Of a stretch of DNA of 6,619 nucleotides, positions 1-5,598 are shown one piece after another. The stretch covers positions 1-6,619 of the forward strand of contig CABSNH010000089.1 of the NCBI GenBank assembly GCA_902478985.1. The letters are read 5' to 3'. How positions within the stretch are numbered: the first letter of the stretch is position 1; each line of letters starts with the position of its first letter. This DNA is from an uncultured Collinsella sp. (GTDB lineage Bacteria > Actinomycetota > Coriobacteriia > Coriobacteriales > Coriobacteriaceae). The translations under genes were made by a program, and so were the position numbers. The notes below the pieces were generated by a model that searched no databases, was not told the DNA's origin, and saw only the letters and a program-made list of their open reading frames with translations.

Positions 1-213
1 GGCCATGGCGTCCATGGCGGCGTCGAAGGCGTCGGCAGTGCCGCGGAACTGCTCGTCCAGCCCCTCGACCTCGACGGCCTCGGCAGGAGCGACGGTAAGC
101 TCGTCCGAAAGCTCAAGCTTGGTCTGGTTCATGCGCAGCCAACCCCAAGTGGCGGCAGGCATCGCATTAACCTGCTCGAGCGTGGTGGCGGCGGTGTTCG
201 TGGTCTGTTTCAT
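1..213 (-). CDS. sufD: SufD, Fe-S cluster assembly scaffold subunit (N-terminal 71 codons, cut by window edge)
   Basis: This is the N-terminal part of SufD, which pairs with SufB and two SufC subunits in the cytosolic SufBC2D complex that builds Fe-S clusters. Only 71 codons are inside the window; the gene continues past the left edge. The visible protein begins MKQTTNTAATTLEQVNAMPA and has a TWGWLRMN segment followed by an acidic stretch. This fits the poorly conserved SufD N-terminus, but the conserved beta-helix core is not visible. The call therefore rests mainly on position directly after sufB. The ATG shares its A with the sufB stop (TAATG), and an AAGGAG Shine-Dalgarno (positions 229-224) lies inside the sufB end, 10 nt before the start. 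That suggests translational coupling and near-equal production of the two partners. The next genes are probably sufS and sufU, which cannot be seen here. Confidence 0.85.
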   Translation of the reverse strand, partial: MKQTTNTAATTLEQVNAMPAATWGWLRMNQTKLELSDELTVAPAEAVEVEGLDEQFRGTADAFDAAMDAMA

Positions 214-1625
214 TATCCGATCGCTCCTTCCATCTCGAGCTTGATCAGGTTGTTCATCTCGACGGCGTACTCCAGCGGCAACTCCTTGGAGACCGGGTTG
301 GCAAAGCCGTTGACGATCATGGTGCGGGCCTCTTCCTCCGAGATGCCGCGGCTCATCAGGTAGAACACCTTATCGTCGCCGATGCGGCCGATGGTGGCCT
401 CGTGGCCGATGTCGACATTCTTGGCGCGGATGTCCATGGCGGGGATGGTATCGGAGCGGCTTTGGTCGTCGAGCATCAGCGACTGGCAGCTCACGGTTGC
501 CTTGGAACCCTCGGCCTTGGGCGTGGCCACGATGGAGCTGCGGAAGGTCTGGATGCCGCCGCTCTTGGAGATGCCCTTGGTCTCGACGGTTGCCGAGGTA
601 TCGGGCGCGTTGAGTACGACCTTGCAGCCGGTATCGAGGTTCTGGCCGGCGCCGGCAAAGGTGATGCCGGTAAAGCTCGAGCGGGCGCGGCGACCGTTGA
701 GCACGCTCATGGGGTAGAGGTAGCCCACGTGGCTGCCGAAGGAGCCGCTGATCCACTCGATGTCGCCGTCCTCGTCCACGCGCGCACGCTTGGTGTTGAG
801 GTTGTACATGTTCTTGGACCAGTTCTCGATGGTCGAGTAGCGCAGGTGCGCGCGCTTGCCCACAAAGAGCTCGACAGCGCCGGCGTGGAGGTTGGCCACG
901 TTGTACTTGGGTGCGGAGCAGCCCTCGATAAAGTGCAGGTCGGCATCGTCCTCGACGATGATGAGCGTGTGCTCAAACTGGCCGGCGCCCTTGGCGTTGA
1001 GGCGGAAGTAGCTCTGCAGCGGAAAATCGAGCTTGGTGCCCTTGGGCACGTAGACAAACGAGCCGCCCGACCACACGGCGCCGTGCAGGGCCGCAAACTT
1101 GTGGTCGGTGGGCGGGATGAGCGTCATAAACTTCTCGTGGATGAGCGGCTCCCACTGCGGGTCGTGCAGGGCCTCCTCGATGCCGGAGTAGACGATGCCC
1201 ATCTTGGACGCCGTGTCCTGCATGTTGTGGTAGACGAGTTCGGAGTCGTACTGCGCGCCGACGCCCGCCAGGTAGCTACGCTCGGCATCGGGGATGCCCA
1301 GGCGCTCAAAGGTGTTCTTGATGTCGTCGGGCACCGACTCCCAGTCGTGCTTTTGGTCGGTGTTGGGCTTGACGTAGGTGACGATGTTGTCCATGTCCAG
1401 GCCCTCGATGGAGGGGCCCCACGTCGGGTCGGGGAAGCGGTTGAAGATCTCGAGGGACTTGAGGCGCAGGTCGAGCATCCACTGCGGCTCGTCCTTCTTG
1501 GCGCTGATCTCGCGCACGATGTCGGGCGTTATGCCGGCGTCGAGGCGCTCGAATCCCTCCTCGCCATAGGTGAAGTCGTAGAGGCTGCGGTCGATGTCCG
1601 CGACTTCGGTGCGGTTCTTGGTCAT
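213..1625 (-). CDS. sufB: SufB, Fe-S cluster assembly scaffold protein
   Basis: Full-length SufB (470 residues; the family is usually about 465-495), the subunit of SufBC2D on which nascent Fe-S clusters are assembled from sulfur delivered by the SufS cysteine desulfurase. Family landmarks are intact: a YDFTYGEE start region, a PDPTWGPSIEGLDMD segment, YHNMQ, a GGSFVYVPKG segment, a GQFEHTLIIVEDDADLHFIEGCSAP segment ending near Cys236, and the C-terminal SCQSLMLDDQSRSDTIP and GHEATIG motifs. Cys380 and Glu409 are 29 residues apart, the same spacing as E. coli Cys405 and Glu434, which are required for cluster assembly. His408 lies next to Glu409. The ATG is preceded by an AAAGGGG Shine-Dalgarno and lies 12 nt after sufC. 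The gene ends in TAA overlapping the sufD start. No missing residue or frame break was seen. Confidence 0.98.
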   Translation of the reverse strand: MTKNRTEVADIDRSLYDFTYGEEGFERLDAGITPDIVREISAKKDEPQWMLDLRLKSLEIFNRFPDPTWGPSIEGLDMDNIVTYVKPNTDQKHDWESVPDDIKNTFERLGIPDAERSYLAGVGAQYDSELVYHNMQDTASKMGIVYSGIEEALHDPQWEPLIHEKFMTLIPPTDHKFAALHGAVWSGGSFVYVPKGTKLDFPLQSYFRLNAKGAGQFEHTLIIVEDDADLHFIEGCSAPKYNVANLHAGAVELFVGKRAHLRYSTIENWSKNMYNLNTKRARVDEDGDIEWISGSFGSHVGYLYPMSVLNGRRARSSFTGITFAGAGQNLDTGCKVVLNAPDTSATVETKGISKSGGIQTFRSSIVATPKAEGSKATVSCQSLMLDDQSRSDTIPAMDIRAKNVDIGHEATIGRIGDDKVFYLMSRGISEEEARTMIVNGFANPVSKELPLEYAVEMNNLIKLEMEGAIG

Positions 1626-1637
1626 TGCGTCGCCCCT

Positions 1638-2438
1638 TTACGCCTGCTGCTCGGCAGCGGCGGCCTCGGCCTGGGCGCGCTGCTCGGCGGCCTCGCGCTC
1701 GAAGGTCTCAAAGCCGTTCTTGTCGATCCAGGGGATAAGCGAGGCGTCGTCCTCGCGCACGATGTGGCCCTTGACCATAACGTGGACGCGGTCGACATCC
1801 AGGTGCTCCAGGATGCGCGTGTTGTGCGTGATGATGAGCATGGAGCCGTCGCAGCTCTTGCGGTAGGCGTCCATGCCGTGGCTGACGGTGGACAGGGCGT
1901 CGACGTCCAGACCCGAGTCGGTCTCGTCCAGGATGGCGAGCTTGGGCTGCAGCAGCAGGAGCTGGAGCATCTCGACCTTCTTTTTCTCGCCGCCCGAGAA
2001 GCCCACGCCCAGCTCGCGGTTGAGGTAGGCGGTGTCCATGTTGAGCTCTGCCGCGAGCTCCTTGACGCGCCGGCGGAACTCCTTGCCCTTCATCTCCAGG
2101 CCGGGGCGGCCGGCGATGCTGGCACGCAAAAAGCTCGACAGCGGCACGCCCGGGATCTCGACCGGGGCCTGGAAGCTCAGGAACAGGCCGGCGCGCGAGC
2201 GCTTGTCGGTGGTGAGCTCGGTGATGTCCTGGCCGTCAAAGACGATGCGGCCGTCGTTGACGGTATAGACAGGGTCGCCCATGACCAGGTGGCCGAGGGT
2301 GGACTTGCCGGCGCCGTTGGGTCCCATCAGCACGTGGGTCTCGCCGGCGGCGACGTTGAGGTTGACGTTGTGGAGGATGGTCTTCTCGTCCACGGAGGCG
2401 GTCAGACCTTCGATGGAAAGCAGCGGATTTGCGCTCAT
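1638..2438 (-). CDS. sufC: SufC, ABC-type ATPase of the SufBCD complex
   Basis: SufC is the cytosolic ABC ATPase that dimerises on SufB-SufD and drives the conformational change that exposes the cluster-building site. With the start chosen here it has 266 residues. It shows Walker A GPNGAGKST (39-47), a Q-loop LSFQAPVEIPGV (from 87), the ABC signature FSGGEKKK (147-154), Walker B LAILDETDSGLD (167-178; the DETDSGLD form is typical of SufC) and the switch histidine ITH (203-205). The C-terminal tail is a short Ala/Glu/Gln-rich stretch. I chose the ATG at 2438 because GAGAGGG ends 5 nt upstream and the protein then begins MSANPLLSIEGL, the usual SufC start. An in-frame ATG at 2468 would add 10 residues but has no Shine-Dalgarno. 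It is first gene of the operon and divergent from the Rrf2 regulator. Confidence 0.98.
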   Translation of the reverse strand: MSANPLLSIEGLTASVDEKTILHNVNLNVAAGETHVLMGPNGAGKSTLGHLVMGDPVYTVNDGRIVFDGQDITELTTDKRSRAGLFLSFQAPVEIPGVPLSSFLRASIAGRPGLEMKGKEFRRRVKELAAELNMDTAYLNRELGVGFSGGEKKKVEMLQLLLLQPKLAILDETDSGLDVDALSTVSHGMDAYRKSCDGSMLIITHNTRILEHLDVDRVHVMVKGHIVREDDASLIPWIDKNGFETFEREAAEQRAQAEAAAAEQQA

Positions 2439-2443
2439 GCTGT

Positions 2444-2450
2444 CCCTCTC
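2444..2450 (-). promoter_or_regulatory. sufC ribosome binding site
   Basis: GAGAGGG on the minus strand, 5 nt before the ATG at 2438. It decides between the two possible sufC starts. The same GAGAGGG with the same 5-nt spacing precedes the divergent Rrf2 gene (2649-2655). The site runs into a GGGACA hexamer (2446-2441) that recurs in this intergenic region. Confidence 0.8.
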
Positions 2451-2457
2451 TGTATAT

Positions 2458-2477
2458 GGTGTACTCATAGGTGTACT
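2458..2477. repeat. Tandem GGTGTACT direct repeat in the sufC leader
   Basis: GGTGTACT occurs at 2458-2465 and again at 2470-2477, start to start 12 nt apart. It lies between the predicted suf promoter and the sufC ribosome binding site. On the suf strand this reads AGTACACC twice. The period is close to one helical turn, so it could be a binding site, or it may be chance. No function can be assigned. Confidence 0.5.
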
Positions 2478-2502
2478 AAACCCTAGGAATCTTCTCGGAA
2501 TA

Positions 2503-2530
2503 AAGTTACTATGGGTTCGGCGTTAGTCAA
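2503..2530 (-). promoter_or_regulatory. Candidate suf operon promoter
   Basis: The best -35 on the minus strand is TTGACT (2530-2525, five of six matches to TTGACA). A 16-nt spacer leads to TAACTT (2508-2503), a weak -10 that keeps only the first T, the second A and the last T. Transcription would start near 2496 and give a leader of about 58 nt before sufC. The -35 overlaps the right-hand arm, on this strand, of the inverted repeat at 2523-2546, so a bound regulator would hinder RNA polymerase. The -35 is convincing; the -10 is not. Confidence 0.45.
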
Positions 2531-2546
2531 GGGAAAACCCGACTAA
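2523..2546. promoter_or_regulatory. Inverted repeat TTAGTC-N12-GACTAA, candidate Rrf2 operator
   Basis: A perfect 6-bp inverted repeat (TTAGTC at 2523-2528, GACTAA at 2541-2546) with an inner GGG/CCC pair (2531-2533, 2538-2540), offset by two bases on one side. It overlaps the -35 of the predicted suf promoter and ends 5 bp before the -35 of the predicted Rrf2 promoter. Rrf2-type Fe-S regulators bind dyad operators in promoters of Fe-S assembly operons and often repress themselves. This makes it the leading operator candidate, by inference from position and symmetry; I did not match it to a documented consensus. Confidence 0.55.
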
Positions 2547-2551
2547 TCCAC

Positions 2552-2580
2552 TCGACTTTTTAGATGTGGGACATAATAAT
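2552..2580 (+). promoter_or_regulatory. Candidate promoter of the Rrf2 regulator gene
   Basis: TCGACT (2552-2557, four of six -35 matches), a 17-nt spacer and AATAAT (2575-2580, five of six -10 matches). Start of transcription would be near 2587, giving a leader of about 74 nt that contains the inverted repeat at 2612-2639. A GGGACA hexamer (2568-2573) sits in the spacer just before the -10. The promoter would drive the regulator and probably the HEPN gene after it. Confidence 0.5.
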
Positions 2581-2611
2581 CAGGTTTGTTTGCCCCGCGT
2601 GCATAAGATTT

Positions 2612-2639
2612 GGGACAAATAGGCCTGGTATTTTGTCCC
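2612..2639. repeat. Inverted repeat GGGACAAAT / ATTTTGTCCC in the regulator leader
   Basis: GGGACAAAT (2612-2620) is mirrored by ATTTTGTCCC (2630-2639), with one extra T and a 9-nt loop. In RNA it would form a stem of eight or nine pairs ending 10 nt before the GAGAGGG ribosome binding site at 2649. In DNA its outer hexamers GGGACA and TGTCCC are two of four copies in this intergenic region. It has no following T-run, so it is not a standard terminator. It could be a second operator or a leader hairpin. Confidence 0.6.
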
Positions 2640-2660
2640 GGCAACGATGAGAGGGTAGGT

Positions 2661-3092
2661 ATGCTCATTTCTTCTAAGGGCCGCTATGCCCTCCGGCTGA
2701 TGATCTATATCGCGGCGTTGGGCGACGCCGAAGGCAAGATTGCCCTGCGCGAGGTCGCCGACCGCGAGCATATCTCGCAAAAGTACTTGGAGCAGCTGGT
2801 TCGTCCGCTTATGAAGTCGGGCCTGCTTAAGAGCGTGCGCGGCAAGGGCGGCGGCTACATGATGGCCAAGGACCCCGCCGAGGTGCGTGCCGGCGACATC
2901 CTGCGCGCCGTCGAGGGCAGCACGGCTCCGGTGGCGTGCGACGGCATCGACAACAGCTGCACCCGTAGTGATCTGTGCTCAACGGTCAAGTTCTGGCGCG
3001 GTCTGGACGACGTGATCGAAAAGTATGTCGACGGCGTGACCCTGGCCGACCTAGCCGCCGTCCCCGAGATCAACTTTGACATTAAGCTGTAG
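2661..3092 (+). CDS. Rrf2-family transcriptional regulator, IscR-like with three-cysteine cluster motif
   Basis: A 143-residue Rrf2-family regulator. The N-terminal winged helix shows the family pattern MLISSKGRYALR, then ISQKYLEQLVRPLMKSGLL (38-56) as recognition helix region, and SVRGKGGGY (58-66) as the wing. Cys93, Cys100 and Cys106 (C-X6-C-X5-C) lie where IscR has its [2Fe-2S] ligands (C-X5-C-X5-C), so it probably senses Fe-S status. Divergent placement from sufC supports control of the suf operon and of itself. The ATG at 2661 was chosen because GAGAGGG lies 5 nt upstream and Rrf2 proteins begin at this point; an upstream in-frame TTG at 2610 would add 17 unrelated residues through the leader hairpin. 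Whether it is closer to IscR or another Rrf2 Fe-S regulator cannot be settled here, so no symbol is given. Confidence 0.93.
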   Translation: MLISSKGRYALRLMIYIAALGDAEGKIALREVADREHISQKYLEQLVRPLMKSGLLKSVRGKGGGYMMAKDPAEVRAGDILRAVEGSTAPVACDGIDNSCTRSDLCSTVKFWRGLDDVIEKYVDGVTLADLAAVPEINFDIKL

Positions 3093-3103
3093 GGCTGGCT
3101 TTT

Positions 3104-3523
3104 GTGAAGTCTTACGAAGCCTTTGATTCGCGTCTGGCACTGCTGGAGACAGCTCGATTTCAAGATTTTGATAACGACTATGTTGTCTCCGGATGTGCGT
3201 ATATCTATGAGCAGGTTTTCGGTATCTCAATTACGCTCCTTAAGCGCCTACTCGAGTATGAGGGTGCCACGCTTGCTGCGTCGGGGTCTCCTCGTGCCAT
3301 CTTGAAGGAGTCCTACCGATTCTATGACTTTATTGATGAGACAGCCTGGCTAGATATGCTCAGAGACCGCAATACGAACGTCCATATCTATGACAACAAG
3401 CTCGCTCAAGATTTGATTCAGCGCATCTTGAAGGTCTATATCCCTGCTTTCTGTCAGTTGAGAGACGGGCTGATGGAGCGTTACGGCGAGCTTCTGCTGG
3501 CGCCCGACGACCAGTTTGTTTAA
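3104..3523 (+). CDS. HEPN-fold nucleotidyltransferase substrate-binding-like protein (HI0074 type), possible toxin component without visible partner
   Basis: A 139-residue helical protein resembling the nucleotidyltransferase substrate-binding family (HI0074, PF08780), part of the HEPN superfamily. Visible landmarks are IYEQVFGISITLLKRLLEYEG (helices 2-3, from 34), SPRAILKESY (62-71), and WLDMLRDRNTNVHIYD (82-97), which contains R89-X4-H94-X-Y96. In HepT toxins R-X4-H-X-Y is the RNase and AMPylation site. Members normally sit beside a small MNT nucleotidyltransferase; none is present here. The start is GTG, with only a weak AGGG (3091-3094) overlapping the previous stop, and it lies 11 nt after the Rrf2 gene, so the two are probably co-transcribed. 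Composition differs sharply: 3181-3240 has 27 G+C of 60, against 46 of 60 at 2881-2940. That suggests acquisition. Activity as a toxin is inference. Confidence 0.8.
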   Translation: MKSYEAFDSRLALLETARFQDFDNDYVVSGCAYIYEQVFGISITLLKRLLEYEGATLAASGSPRAILKESYRFYDFIDETAWLDMLRDRNTNVHIYDNKLAQDLIQRILKVYIPAFCQLRDGLMERYGELLLAPDDQFV

Positions 3524-3540
3524 TTCCTTAAGATTTCGCG

Positions 3541-3572
3541 GAGGGTTGTTGCCGTTTACCGAGGGGTTGTTG
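3541..3572. repeat. Near-direct repeat GAGGG(G)TTGTTG, two copies
   Basis: GAGGGTTGTTG (3541-3551) is followed by GAGGGGTTGTTG (3561-3572), 20 nt start to start, or about two helical turns. The second copy runs into the palindrome at 3566-3581. The region precedes the surface protein gene and overlaps a possible promoter, so it may be a regulatory site. No known motif was recognised. Confidence 0.45.
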
Positions 3573-3581
3573 TGCAACAAC
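3566..3581. repeat. Perfect palindrome GTTGTTG-TG-CAACAAC upstream of the surface protein gene
   Basis: Seven-base arms around a 2-bp centre. It lies in the 128-bp gap between the HEPN gene and the surface protein gene. No T-run follows, so it does not look like a terminator for the upstream genes. Its position over a possible -35 (3570-3575) suits an operator, by inference. Confidence 0.55.
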
Positions 3582-3598
3582 GGGCGAGCTGGGATACT
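3570..3598 (+). promoter_or_regulatory. Weak candidate promoter for the surface protein gene
   Basis: TTGTGC (3570-3575, three of six -35 matches) with a 17-nt spacer to GATACT (3593-3598, four of six -10 matches). The start would be near 3605, about 47 nt before the ATG. The match is poor, but nothing better is visible, and the palindrome overlap makes it worth recording. Confidence 0.25.
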
Positions 3599-3651
3599 TA
3601 GATTCATCTTTGCAAACTGCACTTTAACTACACCAATGCAGGGAGGATCTT

Positions 3652-5397
3652 ATGCAGCCCAAGCATTCCGCGATTGTGGCGGGCCTGACGCTGGCGCTTT
3701 CGTTTGGCGCCGTTGCCGCGCCTGTGACTGCTGTTGCCGAGGAGCCCGCGCCGGGTGTTGCCTCGGATGCCACCGATATCGATAAGGGCCTTTACACCCA
3801 GCAGTCTTTTTCGGGCGTGCTGAGGTCGGTTCAGGGGGTCGCGTTTGTCAACGTGACTGCCGAGATGAAGTACTTCACCAAATACGAGAGCCATGGCAAC
3901 TATAACCAGGGCTTTTCGTATGGCGATGGCTATAACGCGCTAGGCTATTACCAGTTCGACCGCCGTTGGTCGCTTGTTCCGTTTATGAAACAGGTCTACA
4001 ACTACGATTCTGCTAAGTACGGCATGCTTAAGGCCGCGATCGATCACGGCAGTGAGATTTCCAACGCGAACAACCCCATGTATGCGAACGGCCAGCTCAC
4101 CGAGCTGGGTCGTATTGCGCAGGAGGCCTTCCAGGGTGCTTATAACACCGACCCTGCTGAGTTCTCGGCGCTGCAGGATGCCTATGCGTATAACTCGTAC
4201 TATGCGGTGACCGAGTCGTGGCTCAAGAGTGCGCTCGGCATTGACATTGCCGGCCGCGCCGATTGCGTCAAGGGCATGGTTTGGAGCATTACCAATATGT
4301 GCGGCACCGGTGGCTGTCAGGACTTTTTCCGCTGGGCAAACCTTTCCAACAGCATGACGGACCGCGAGTTTGTGACGGCGCTTTCCAACAGCGTGGTCAA
4401 TAACGTGGCGACCAAGTACGCAAGCCAGCCCCAGTACCACGAGGGTTGGAAGAATCGCTACCGCAATGAGCTCAAGGATTGTCTGGTCTATATTTCCGAG
4501 GACGAGGCTGCCGCGGCAGCGCCTGTGGATCCTGAGCCCGCGCCGGCGCCCGGTCCGAGCATGGCGCCCGCTGCTCCCGCCGTACCAACACCTGGTACCG
4601 ATAACGATGCGGGCGACGATAACGATACGGATGCGCCCTCGACCGATACTGACGGCGATGGCTCTGCTGGTGGCACTACCAACGACGGCTCTTCCTCGAG
4701 CGGCTCCGATTCGAACGGCTCTGCTGCGGGCGATTCGTCTTCAAGCTCTGCCGGCAATACGGGCAGTGCCGCCTCTGGTTCGACCGACGCTGGTTCCTCT
4801 GACTCTTCCACTGGCTCGAGCGATTCTTCCGCCGATACTGGTTCTAGCAATGACTCTAACTCTGACGCCGCTTCTGATTCCGGTGCTTCCAAGGACGACT
4901 CGAATAAGGCGTCGGACGCGCCCGTTATTTCGACGGACAAGAAGCCCTCTTTCGTTGTGCAGCTTGGCTACACGTTTGGTTCCTCGCTGATGGCTGGCGC
5001 AAGCAGCTTGTCTCCTGACAAGAACAATTCTGATCAGACTTCCACGGAAAAGGCCGAGACCGCAAAGGGCGACTCCAAGGACGATGATTCCGAGAAGACC
5101 GAGTCCGATAAGAGTACTAGCTCTGAGGAAAAGGGCGAGAAGTCCGCTCAGAAGAAGGACGAGGAAAGGGGCAACGCCGACAACCAGAACCAGGAGCAAA
5201 ATGGCTCTAAAACGGTGACCACCACGACCACGACCAAGTCTTCGGGCGGTAACATGCCCAAAACGGGCGACCTTATCGTTATGGCGAGCCTTGCCAGTGC
5301 AAGTTTGGCTACGCTTGGTGCCACGTCTATTGTGAGTGGCAAGCATAAGCTCGATCGGCAGAATAAGACTGCTGGTGAGGACGGTTCTGAGGAGTAG
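3652..5397 (+). CDS. Secreted, sortase-anchored surface protein with lysozyme-like domain and Ser/Asp-rich stalk
   Basis: A 581-residue cell-wall protein. Residues 1-29 are a signal peptide (basic start, hydrophobic core, AVA before E30). Residues about 65-285 resemble a lysozyme/transglycosylase-like fold: KYESHG with candidate catalytic Glu79, then GDGYNALGYYQFD (91-103), and later VKGMVWSITNMCGTGG (206-221). I recognise this pattern from muramidase-like domains of phage-tail and VgrG-related proteins, so peptidoglycan cleavage is likely but unproven. Cys205, 217, 222 and 277 could form disulfides outside the cell. A Pro/Ala linker (about 291-316), a Ser/Asp/Gly stalk (317-423) and a Lys/Glu/Asp-rich segment (about 455-530) follow. 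The end is a sorting signal: NMPKTGD (534-540), a hydrophobic segment (541-563) and a tail beginning KHK. GGGAGG lies 5 nt before the ATG. An intrinsic terminator ends the unit. Confidence 0.85.
   Translation: MQPKHSAIVAGLTLALSFGAVAAPVTAVAEEPAPGVASDATDIDKGLYTQQSFSGVLRSVQGVAFVNVTAEMKYFTKYESHGNYNQGFSYGDGYNALGYYQFDRRWSLVPFMKQVYNYDSAKYGMLKAAIDHGSEISNANNPMYANGQLTELGRIAQEAFQGAYNTDPAEFSALQDAYAYNSYYAVTESWLKSALGIDIAGRADCVKGMVWSITNMCGTGGCQDFFRWANLSNSMTDREFVTALSNSVVNNVATKYASQPQYHEGWKNRYRNELKDCLVYISEDEAAAAAPVDPEPAPAPGPSMAPAAPAVPTPGTDNDAGDDNDTDAPSTDTDGDGSAGGTTNDGSSSSGSDSNGSAAGDSSSSSAGNTGSAASGSTDAGSSDSSTGSSDSSADTGSSNDSNSDAASDSGASKDDSNKASDAPVISTDKKPSFVVQLGYTFGSSLMAGASSLSPDKNNSDQTSTEKAETAKGDSKDDDSEKTESDKSTSSEEKGEKSAQKKDEERGNADNQNQEQNGSKTVTTTTTTKSSGGNMPKTGDLIVMASLASASLATLGATSIVSGKHKLDRQNKTAGEDGSEE
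4600..4920 (+). other. Low-complexity stalk-coding stretch (Ser/Asp/Gly/Thr)
   Basis: This part of the surface gene codes for residues 317-423, almost only Ser, Asp, Gly, Thr, Ala and Asn. Serine codons are mixed (TCT, TCC, TCG, AGC), with no long exact DNA repeat. The composition is therefore kept at protein level rather than reflecting recent tandem duplication. It probably spans the cell wall and is rich in possible O-glycosylation sites. Shadow reading frames on both strands here are not genes. Confidence 0.8.
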
Positions 5398-5431
5398 CCT
5401 CTCGGCTGTCTGATAACTAAAGAGTCGGGAC

Positions 5432-5464
5432 GGGCCCGGTGCGAATGCATCGGGCCCTGTTTTG
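5432..5464 (+). terminator. Rho-independent terminator after the surface protein gene
   Basis: An 11-bp stem joins 5432-5442 to 5447-5457 (GGGCCCG at the base, then one G-T pair and TGC/GCA) around a GAAT tetraloop. It is followed by TGTTTTG. It starts 34 nt after the stop codon and should separate the surface gene from the ATPase-like gene downstream. Confidence 0.85.
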
Positions 5465-5558
5465 TTGTGCAACGATTAGTTATGCCCCCTCACACCCCAT
5501 GTTGCTACCGTTGCCCGATCTGTATGCGCACCGACATCAGTACGTGCGAGGTGGTCAT

Positions 5559-5564
5559 TACAAT
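5559..5564 (+). promoter_or_regulatory. Possible -10 element for the AAA-ATPase-like gene
   Basis: TACAAT matches the -10 consensus at five of six positions, 34 nt before the GTG start and downstream of the terminator. No good -35 lies at the right distance, so this is only a suggestion. The rest of 5465-5598 holds no other structure I can name. Confidence 0.3.
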
Positions 5565-5598
5565 TGGTATCGTGCTGCGATTTAGGGGGAATGTTTTG

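Noticed and set aside
2439..2468. Upstream ATG at 2468 as the sufC start
   Set aside because: No Shine-Dalgarno precedes it and the 10 added residues are not SufC-like, while the ATG at 2438 has GAGAGGG at ideal spacing.
402..2486. 694-codon open frame on the plus strand opposite sufB and sufC
   Set aside because: It is an antisense shadow caused by GC-biased third positions. Its composition is Val/Ala/Gly/Leu/Asp-rich with no family pattern, and it runs through two certain genes and the suf promoter.
2610..2660. TTG at 2610 as the Rrf2 start
   Set aside because: It lies inside the leader hairpin, lacks a ribosome binding site and adds residues foreign to the family.
3566..3581. GTTGTTGTGCAACAAC hairpin as a terminator for the Rrf2-HEPN unit
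   Set aside because: The stem is AT-moderate, the loop is tight and no T-run follows on either side.
3516..3785. 89-codon plus-strand frame spanning the gap before the surface gene
   Set aside because: It overlaps the surface gene in another frame, has no ribosome binding site and looks like a random translation.
4466..5472. Long frames on both strands over the stalk region (4466-4990 plus, 4488-4940 minus, 4741-5472 minus)
   Set aside because: They mirror the low-complexity Ser/Asp codons of the surface protein and have Arg/Leu/Pro- or Glu/Ser-biased translations.
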